A stretch of 11,021 nucleotides of DNA from CAZDDA01 sp964568045 (GTDB taxonomy: Bacteria; Bipolaricaulota; Bipolaricaulia; UBA7950; UBA9294). The notes beneath the pieces are model-generated. The model saw nothing but the letters and a program-made list of their open reading frames with translations. It was not told the origin of the DNA and did no database searches. The position numbers and the translations under genes are program-made. The DNA is taken from the NCBI GenBank assembly GCA_964568045.1, contig CAZMOL010000052.1, positions 1 through 11,021 on the forward strand. The letters are read 5' to 3'. This document shows, one piece after another, positions 6,994-11,021 of the stretch (the stretch's first letter is position 1; the number at the start of each line of letters is the position of its first letter).

Positions 6994-7686
6994 CTAGGAA
7001 AACACGCCGTAGATGTGGACCAGCGACAGATAGATCCCCACGCCGATGAACACCGTGCCTGTCACCCGGCGCGCCCACTGCTCGAACTGCCTCAGCCGAT
7101 CAAATGCCACCCCGATGGAGTGAGCACTGATGGCTAACAGCAGAGCGAAAACAATAACGGGAAGAGCTGTACCCGCGCCGTAGAGCGAGGGCATCAACAC
7201 TCTCGATCCGTTCTTGATTGCCAGCGGAATAAGGCTTCCAAAGAAGAGCGTCGCCGAGAGGGGACAAAAGGCCAGGGCGAACAGGATTCCCAAAAGCAAC
7301 GCTCCCCAGATCCCCCATCGTTCCACCCGGCGCTGCATGCGCTCGCTCACCCCACCGCCACGCAGGTTAACTCTCAGCAAGCCCAAGAGGACCATCCCCA
7401 CCAGGATCAGGATGGGGCCGAGAAGTTGGTTCATGATCCGCTGTAGAGTGAGGGAGACGCTCGGCGCGGACAACAGGCTCGACACAAGAAGCGCTCCCAG
7501 TACGGCGTACGTGAGCGCACGGCCTGCAGTGTATAGGAGCCCGGCGCAGAGGACGCGGACAGGCCTTCCCACCCGTTGACCAACAAAGGAGATCGCGGTG
7601 ATGTTCGTCGCCAACGGGCACGGACTGATCGACGTGAGGACCCCCAACCACACGGCCGATCCCGCTCCCACCAACCACTCAGTCAT
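6994..7686 (-). CDS. arsG: ArsG/CcdA-like membrane protein
   Basis: A 230-residue polytopic membrane protein with about six hydrophobic segments. Two Cys-Pro motifs, SPCPLATN (C23) in the first segment and FCPLSATLFFG (C141) in the fourth, match the redox cysteine pair of the CcdA/DsbD transmembrane family, which passes electrons from cytoplasmic thioredoxin to extracytoplasmic thiol proteins. The SPCPLATNITAISFVG stretch resembles the proteins annotated as ArsG-type aromatic arsenical efflux permeases; whether they export or relay electrons is open. The start ATG overlaps the ArsF-like stop (TGATG), pointing to translational coupling and a joint role. A longer reading frame upstream is out of keeping with this overlap. 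The gene ends at TAG (6994-6996), after which the frame continues into the CMD-like fragment. Confidence 0.82.
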   Translation of the reverse strand: MTEWLVGAGSAVWLGVLTSISPCPLATNITAISFVGQRVGRPVRVLCAGLLYTAGRALTYAVLGALLVSSLLSAPSVSLTLQRIMNQLLGPILILVGMVLLGLLRVNLRGGGVSERMQRRVERWGIWGALLLGILFALAFCPLSATLFFGSLIPLAIKNGSRVLMPSLYGAGTALPVIVFALLLAISAHSIGVAFDRLRQFEQWARRVTGTVFIGVGIYLSLVHIYGVFS

Positions 7687-8231
7687 CAATGGGCTCCGAG
7701 ATACGCTTTCGTTTCTTCCACTACGTAGACAACAAACTCCTCCTTGTTGCTGATGAGCGTCCACGTCTCGTCGAGTCGCTTCCACTCAACTTCACTTTCC
7801 CCCTCCATTGCCACCAGGACCAGTGAAGGCGCGGCCAGCTCGTAATCGTAGGCGAAGTGCTCGTTCTCCGGCTTCTCCATGTCCAGGGACTGCCAGACGA
7901 GCTTGCCCGATGCGAAATCCTTAAGAAACGTCTCCTCCATCGCTTCGCGGGCGGTTCGCTCGATCTTGAGACAGGTTGGGCAACGCGACGTGTTGTGAAA
8001 GTAGTAGGCGATCACGCGACCCGCTTCTCCCCGGCCGGCACTTTCGACCGCTGGTGTAGCGGCTGTTATCTCCTCTGACGTTCCTTGTGTGGGCGCCGGC
8101 GCCTGCGTCGCCGTGGCTTCCTGTTGGTTTGAAAGGGCGCTACGGCGCCCGGCCTCGTTGGCAACAAACACTCCCAAACTGACGAGAACGAATACAATCA
8201 GCGCTGCGGTCAGCAGGTTCTTTGCATTCAT
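7686..8231 (-). CDS. arsF: ArsF-like membrane-anchored CxxC protein
   Basis: A 181-residue protein. An N-terminal membrane anchor (about 6-24) is followed by an Ala/Thr/Glu-rich linker (32-70) and a thioredoxin-like domain. YYFHNTSRCPTCLKIE holds a CxxC pair (C84, C87). The later stretches LVWQSLDMEKPENEHFAYDY and YVVEETKAYL match my memory of the proteins called ArsF, a subunit of the ArsEF nitrophenyl-arsenical reductase reported from Shewanella putrefaciens with the ArsG exporter. The catalytic domain probably faces outward. AGGTGG six bases before the ATG gives a good ribosome binding site. It lies 66 bases after the thioredoxin-like gene and overlaps the arsG-like start. What it reduces here is inferred from the neighbourhood only. 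Confidence 0.8.
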   Translation of the reverse strand: MNAKNLLTAALIVFVLVSLGVFVANEAGRRSALSNQQEATATQAPAPTQGTSEEITAATPAVESAGRGEAGRVIAYYFHNTSRCPTCLKIERTAREAMEETFLKDFASGKLVWQSLDMEKPENEHFAYDYELAAPSLVLVAMEGESEVEWKRLDETWTLISNKEEFVVYVVEETKAYLGAH

Positions 8232-8276
8232 CGTGATCCACCTCTCAATTATCGAAAGTCATTCATACAGGGATGG

Positions 8277-8292
8277 GTGAGAGACCTCTCAC
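8277..8292 (-). repeat. Near-perfect palindrome between the thioredoxin-like and arsF-like genes
   Basis: GTGAGAG (8277-8283) and CTCTCAC (8286-8292) are inverted arms separated by two bases, five bases past the upstream stop codon. ACCTCTCA recurs as a direct repeat at 8240-8247, where its complement forms part of the arsF-like ribosome binding site. The transcript could therefore pair in alternative ways and affect arsF translation or act as an mRNA processing stem. There is no T tract, so it is not a plain terminator. Confidence 0.5.
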
Positions 8293-8297
8293 ACGAG

Positions 8298-8528
8298 CTA
8301 CTGCAGCCACGCCTTGATCTCGCCCACAGTCGGCACCTTGCCGACGGCCTTGATCTTGCCGCCGATTGACAGCGCCGGGGTGAGCATCACCCCGCGGGCG
8401 GCGATCTCTGTAATGTCCGTTACCTTGACAATTTCTGCCTGGATGCCCAGCGCGGCGACCGCCTGTTCCACGTTTTTGGCGACGGTTTCGCACTTCGGGC
8501 AGCCTGTTCCCAGAATCTCAATCTTCAT
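8298..8528 (-). CDS. Small thioredoxin-like CxxC protein (TM0996/MTH895 type)
   Basis: A 76-residue cytoplasmic protein starting MKIEILGTGCPKCET, with C10 and C13 forming a CxxC. This is the compact glutaredoxin/thioredoxin-like fold known from TM0996 and MTH895 (redox-active disulfide protein 2). The cis-proline segment is present as MLTPALSI (P51), and the protein ends in a short helix (VGEIKAWLQ), so it is complete. The ribosome binding site AAAGGAGG is excellent. It lies 32 bases after the permease stop, inside the operon. It probably supplies electrons to the CcdA/ArsG-like membrane protein or to an arsenical-reducing partner; it may occupy the place of ArsE, but that equivalence is my inference. 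Confidence 0.88.
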   Translation of the reverse strand: MKIEILGTGCPKCETVAKNVEQAVAALGIQAEIVKVTDITEIAARGVMLTPALSIGGKIKAVGKVPTVGEIKAWLQ

Positions 8529-8560
8529 CGTCTCCTCCTTTGCAGCTGGTTCTTCTTGCG

Positions 8561-9871
8561 CTACAGACCCGCGACCGTTCCGAACAGCTTCCCGGTGAGC
8601 GTCGCCGCGATGCACACGAGTGCAATGTAGGCCAACGTCTTCTTGGTGCCGAGGACCTTGCGGATGACGAGCATGTTCGGAAGCGACAACGCCGGCCCTG
8701 CAAGAAGAAGAGCCAGTGCCGGGCCGTCTCCCATCCCCGCACCCTGCAGTCCCTGCAAGATCGGAAGCTCGGTCAGAGTGGCGAAGTACATGAACGCACC
8801 GGCGACGCTGGCAAACGCGTTGGCTGCCCACGAATTCCCGCCGACAAATCGGCTGATCCACTCCGACGGGATCAGGGCATCGTGACCAGGCCGACCGAGA
8901 AGGAACCCCGCGATGAGCACCCCGCCGAACAGATACGGCAGGATCAGCTTGGCGTAGAACCAGGTGGAACCGCCCCACGATTTGATCTCCGGTTTGGTGA
9001 ACCACAGTCGCAACAGAATCAGCAAAACAATGAGAAATCCGGCGGCAATGTAGAAGCGATTGTGGTAGATCGAGGTGTAGACCGACGGGGCATAGGAAAC
9101 CTGTTTGATCTCCGCTTTCGGCACGGACAGGACCGCCTCGCCTCCGGCCAGCTTGTACAACAGTGCCTCCGCCGTCTCGCCGGCCCGCGTGCCGATGATC
9201 GTATCCCCGGCGTTAGTGTGGATGGCTATGCTTCCGGGTTTACCCCAATTGACGAACACCAGAAAGCCGATCATGACGCCTACATACAGGGCCGTCTTCC
9301 ACAGCGGTCGTCCTCTTTCTTCCTCGGGAACGGCCATCGCTGCTTCCTGCTTCTCTTTCTCCTCTCTTCGGAACAGGGCGTGCATGACCAGGCCAATGAT
9401 CACTGAGAAGAGGATCGCGCCGAGGGCGCGGGCAAGACCGAACTGGATCCCGAGGATGCGGCCGGTGAGGATGATCGCCAGGATGTTGATCGCCGGGCCG
9501 GAGTAGAGGAAGGCAATCGCTGGCCCCAGGCCCGCCCCGCGCTTGTAGATCCCCGCAAACAACGGGAGCACCGTGCACGAACAGACGGCAAGGATCGCTC
9601 CAGAGACCGAAGCAACACTGTAGGCTACGACCTTCTTCGCCTGTCCGCCCAGATACTTGATCACGCTGGCTTGGCTGACAAACACTGCGATCGCACCGGC
9701 GATGAAGAACGCCGGGACCAGGCACAGAAGCACGTGCTCCCGTGCGTACTCCTGCAACATGGCAAACGCCTCAAACAGGGCGCTGCGGACTGCGGCTTGA
9801 GAAAATGGAACGAAATAGGCAAACAAAAAGACCCCCGCGATCCAGACGAAGAGACGAAGCTCGCGTTTCAT
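8561..9871 (-). CDS. ArsP-like permease (UPF0718/DUF318 family)
   Basis: A 436-residue polytopic membrane protein. Two pseudo-repeated signatures mark the UPF0718/DUF318 family: VCSCTVLPLFAGIYKRGAGL (97-114) with FLYSGPAINILAI (121-133), and YFATLTELPILQGL (362-375) with LLAGPALSLPNMLVI (389-403). ArsP of this family exports trivalent organoarsenicals. The C97-S-C99 pair is a candidate thiol site. Roughly 9-11 hydrophobic segments are split by a cytoplasmic charged loop (168-190) and a soluble stretch (211-270) that makes it longer than ArsP (about 310-350 residues). ATG at 9871 overlaps the arsR stop as ATGA, with AGGAGG upstream, so the two are translationally coupled. The substrate (organoarsenical, other thiophile) is inferred from context. 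Confidence 0.87.
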   Translation of the reverse strand: MKRELRLFVWIAGVFLFAYFVPFSQAAVRSALFEAFAMLQEYAREHVLLCLVPAFFIAGAIAVFVSQASVIKYLGGQAKKVVAYSVASVSGAILAVCSCTVLPLFAGIYKRGAGLGPAIAFLYSGPAINILAIILTGRILGIQFGLARALGAILFSVIIGLVMHALFRREEKEKQEAAMAVPEEERGRPLWKTALYVGVMIGFLVFVNWGKPGSIAIHTNAGDTIIGTRAGETAEALLYKLAGGEAVLSVPKAEIKQVSYAPSVYTSIYHNRFYIAAGFLIVLLILLRLWFTKPEIKSWGGSTWFYAKLILPYLFGGVLIAGFLLGRPGHDALIPSEWISRFVGGNSWAANAFASVAGAFMYFATLTELPILQGLQGAGMGDGPALALLLAGPALSLPNMLVIRKVLGTKKTLAYIALVCIAATLTGKLFGTVAGL

Positions 9872-10158
9872 CGTGCGACCTCCTGCGTAGCAGCCAGGGC
9901 TTCTATCTGCTCCAACATATCAAGCACAGTTGGATCGGTCAGCCGCCACATCACCCGCACGCCATCGCGGCGGGAGGTCACGAGACCGGCGCGGGCAAGG
10001 ACCGCGAGGTAGCGCGACACCACCGACGGATCAATCTGGAGAAGCGGAGCGAACTCGCAGCCACAGCGCTGGCCATCGGCGAGCAGGCGCAGCATCTGCA
10101 CCCGCGCGGGGTGCGCAAGCGCTTTGCCGATCTCAGCGATTCTCGATTCATTAGTCAT
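9868..10158 (-). CDS. arsR: ArsR-family metalloid-responsive repressor
   Basis: A 96-residue winged-helix repressor of the ArsR/SmtB family, read from ATG 10158 (MTNESRIAEIGKALAHPARV). The recognition helix reads IDPSVVSRYLAVLARAGLV and the wing RRDGVRVMWRL. RCGCEF in the helix just before it holds a CxC pair, as in the alpha-3 As(III)/metalloid site of ArsR proteins, so induction by arsenite or organoarsenical is likely. ATGs at 10176 and 10239 are in frame, but the first lies inside the proposed -10 element and the second is upstream of it, so the 10158 start is preferred although it has no obvious Shine-Dalgarno. It is the first gene of the permease/redox operon and probably autoregulates it. 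Confidence 0.9.
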   Translation of the reverse strand: MTNESRIAEIGKALAHPARVQMLRLLADGQRCGCEFAPLLQIDPSVVSRYLAVLARAGLVTSRRDGVRVMWRLTDPTVLDMLEQIEALAATQEVAR

Positions 10159-10202
10159 TTTGACACATTGTTTCATTGTACAATACTGCAATAACCGAAC
10201 AA
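10154..10202 (-). promoter_or_regulatory. arsR promoter/operator region
   Basis: On the minus strand TTGTTC (10197-10202) and TACAAT (10175-10180, 5/6 to consensus) are 16 bases apart, giving transcription start near 10168 and a leader of about 10 bases. The -10 lies in the perfect palindrome ATTGTACAAT (10175-10184). A second dyad, GTCA-TTT-TGAC (10154-10164), covers the arsR start codon. Either could be the ArsR operator. The palindrome also presents TACAAT to the plus strand. Confidence 0.5.
10160..10187 (+). promoter_or_regulatory. Possible divergent promoter facing away from arsR
   Basis: The plus strand has a perfect TTGACA (10160-10165) and AATACT (10182-10187, 4/6) 16 bases apart. 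A transcript would start near 10194 and run into the terminator-like hairpin at 10295. It overlaps the arsR operator candidates, so it would share the repressor. Weak -10; by eye only. Confidence 0.3.
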
Positions 10203-10325
10203 AGGCAAGATCAAAGTCGACACCACCGGATTGACTCAACTCGGCCTGCTCATCGAGGTGAGCTGGTAGGAATATCTTTCAAGCCAGATATGACAAGCGC
10301 TCCGGTGATCCGGGGCGTTTCTTCG
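10194..10325 (+). ncRNA. Candidate short structured RNA divergent from arsR (speculative)
   Basis: This gene-free stretch of about 130 bases lies between the divergent promoter candidate and a terminator-like hairpin. It contains an internal stem: CC-T-GCTCA (10245-10252) against TGAGC-T-GG (10259-10266), seven pairs with one T-T mismatch and a six-base loop. No convincing peptide or ribosome binding site is seen. It could be a small RNA, a remnant of a lost gene, or nothing. Confidence 0.2.
10295..10320 (+). terminator. Intrinsic-terminator-like hairpin
   Basis: AAGCGCTCCGG and CCGGGGCGTTT can pair over eleven positions with two G-T wobbles and a TGAT loop, followed by CTTCGTGG with a T-rich context. 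No known gene ends before it on the plus strand, and the minus-strand side has no gene either, so it is an orphan terminator or marks an unannotated transcript. Confidence 0.5.
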
Positions 10326-10393
10326 TGGTTGTTTGTCATGCGCTCACGGTCTCGGAAACCGCCCAGACTCGACAGCCGAGCCTCCTGACGGAA

Positions 10394-10423
10394 TTGCCCA
10401 GTCTCCAGAGCGTGAAGTACTAT
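10394..10423 (+). promoter_or_regulatory. Weak promoter candidate of the HEPN/MNT pair
   Basis: TTGCCC (10394-10399) and TACTAT (10418-10423) are 18 bases apart, each matching four of six consensus positions. This would give a leader of about 42 bases before the HEPN start. No clear operator dyad is seen for autoregulation. Confidence 0.3.
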
Positions 10424-10471
10424 GGAACATGATGGGTAGTTGTGACCTTTGGTCCATGGGGAGGAAAAGAA

Positions 10472-10861
10472 ATGCCAAACCGGGCTTTGGATTGGCTGAC
10501 ACAGGCTCACAGGGACTTAGAACAAGCACAGGATTCGCGTGCAGCAGGGCGTCATGAATGGGCGTGCTTTGCTGCCCAACAAGCGGCGGAGAAGGCAGTC
10601 AAAGCGCTGCATCTCCGGCTGGGACAAGAGGTGATGGGACATGTCATATCTCATCTTTTGCGAGCGTTACCGAAAACCACCGCAAATCTTGAGGATCTGA
10701 TTGAGAAGGCGCGGGTGCTGGACAACTTCTACATCCCCGCCCGCTATCCAAACAGCCACCCAGCCGGTGCGCCGTTTGAGCACTACGGCCCCCTGCAAAG
10801 TGAGGAAGCGATTCGATATGCCCGTGAGATCGTTGAGTTCGTCGATTCTCAAATGGCCTGA
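10472..10861 (+). CDS. HEPN-domain protein, toxin-type partner of an MNT nucleotidyltransferase
   Basis: A 129-residue HEPN protein starting at ATG 10472 behind GGGGAGGA; an in-frame ATG at 10442 is rejected on this basis. The N-terminal half has the typical four-helix opening (ALDWLTQAHRDLEQA, then ACFAAQQAAEKAVKAL). The C-terminal half carries the RNase motif Rx4H as RYPNSH (R91, H96). In MntA/HepT pairs the HEPN protein is an RNase toxin inactivated when its partner adds AMP to a tyrosine. The usual RX4HXY tyrosine is absent here: HPA follows, and the nearest tyrosine is in EHYG (Y105). The downstream MNT frame overlaps its end by about 29 bases, supporting co-expression. The alternative role as a nucleotidyltransferase accessory subunit remains open. 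Confidence 0.88.
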   Translation: MPNRALDWLTQAHRDLEQAQDSRAAGRHEWACFAAQQAAEKAVKALHLRLGQEVMGHVISHLLRALPKTTANLEDLIEKARVLDNFYIPARYPNSHPAGAPFEHYGPLQSEEAIRYAREIVEFVDSQMA

Positions 10862-11021
10862 CGCCCAAACGGTGGACCGGGCGATCCGAGACTGGGCACA
10901 CACAGCCGCTCAATCACACGGAAAAGTACGAAGAATCGGCTACTTCGGCTCTTATGCTCGTGGCGACTGGGGCGTAGGAAGCGATCTGGACGTGATCATT
11001 ATTGTCGAAAGCTCGCAGCAG
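10833..11021 (+). CDS. MNT-family minimal nucleotidyltransferase (3' end missing)
   Basis: The frame is open through the window edge. It carries the nucleotidyltransferase signature GSx10DxD: GSYARGDWGVGSDLDV (G39, S40, D51, D53 counted from TTG 10833). This catalytic core binds Mg-NTP; in MntA antitoxins it AMPylates the HEPN toxin, in others the role is unclear. The start is uncertain: TTG 10833, preceded by GTGAGA, overlaps the HEPN gene by 29 bases and gives an ILKWP-type N-terminus. GTG 10872 would start after the HEPN stop but leave fewer conserved residues. Order HEPN then MNT with overlap is the common arrangement. Only the first 63 codons are visible, so domain completeness cannot be judged. 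Confidence 0.85.
   Translation, partial: MSSSILKWPDAQTVDRAIRDWAHTAAQSHGKVRRIGYFGSYARGDWGVGSDLDVIIIVESSQQ

Noticed and set aside
6994..6996. Pyrrolysine or programmed readthrough at the ArsG TAG
   Set aside because: No pyl genes or readthrough signal are visible and the ArsG protein is full length at the stop. Truncation is simpler, though readthrough is kept as an alternative.
8540..9406. Long plus-strand open frame across the permease
   Set aside because: Its composition is that of an antisense shadow (runs of Arg, Gln, Asp), while the minus strand encodes a clear permease.
1..11021. CRISPR array, tRNA, rRNA or riboswitch
   Set aside because: No regularly spaced direct repeats, no cloverleaf or rRNA-like sequence, and no known riboswitch core was recognised on either strand.

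Overview
The window looks like bacterial chromosome of moderately high GC with densely packed genes. Nothing in it fixes the taxon. The mix of a DeoD-type phosphorylase, a c-di-GMP protein, an arsR-led redox/permease operon and a HEPN/MNT pair fits an uncultivated, possibly thermophilic or anaerobic lineage, but that is only a guess. I see no rRNA, tRNA, CRISPR array or intact insertion sequence.

Left part, plus strand (1-5300): the 3' part of deoD (purine nucleoside phosphorylase); a secreted HExxH metallopeptidase-like protein; a four-module signalling protein (cupin, HD-GYP, GAF-like, GGDEF) whose c-di-GMP synthesis and degradation motifs both look intact; an Fpg/Nei-family DNA glycosylase homologue lacking the usual N-terminal proline nucleophile; and a small membrane protein. 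Next on the plus strand (5436-6755) is a lipoprotein subtilisin-like protease with a beta-rich domain embedded in its catalytic domain.

Right part, minus strand (10158 down to 6781): a tight operon in the order arsR, ArsP-like permease (UPF0718/DUF318), small CxxC thioredoxin-like protein, ArsF-like membrane-anchored CxxC protein, ArsG/CcdA-like membrane protein. It ends in the C-terminal piece of an AhpD/carboxymuconolactone-decarboxylase-like protein that continues in the ArsG reading frame after a TAG stop and has no start codon of its own. Two junctions overlap (ATGA and TGATG), which suggests translational coupling. The ArsR carries a CxC metalloid-type site, so the operon is probably induced by arsenicals or related thiophiles. 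The CxxC proteins and the CcdA-like protein could form an electron-transfer chain across the membrane, and the permease could export the product.

Between arsR and the last genes (10159-10471) lie a palindromic promoter/operator region, a possible divergent promoter, two hairpins (one resembling an intrinsic terminator) and a weak promoter. These lead to a plus-strand HEPN ribonuclease-like gene and an overlapping MNT nucleotidyltransferase gene cut by the window edge, a HepT/MntA-type toxin-antitoxin pair. The most interesting points are the modified Fpg/Nei protein, the redox-plus-permease operon with its post-stop CMD-like tail, the dual c-di-GMP enzyme, and a possible short structured RNA divergent from arsR.
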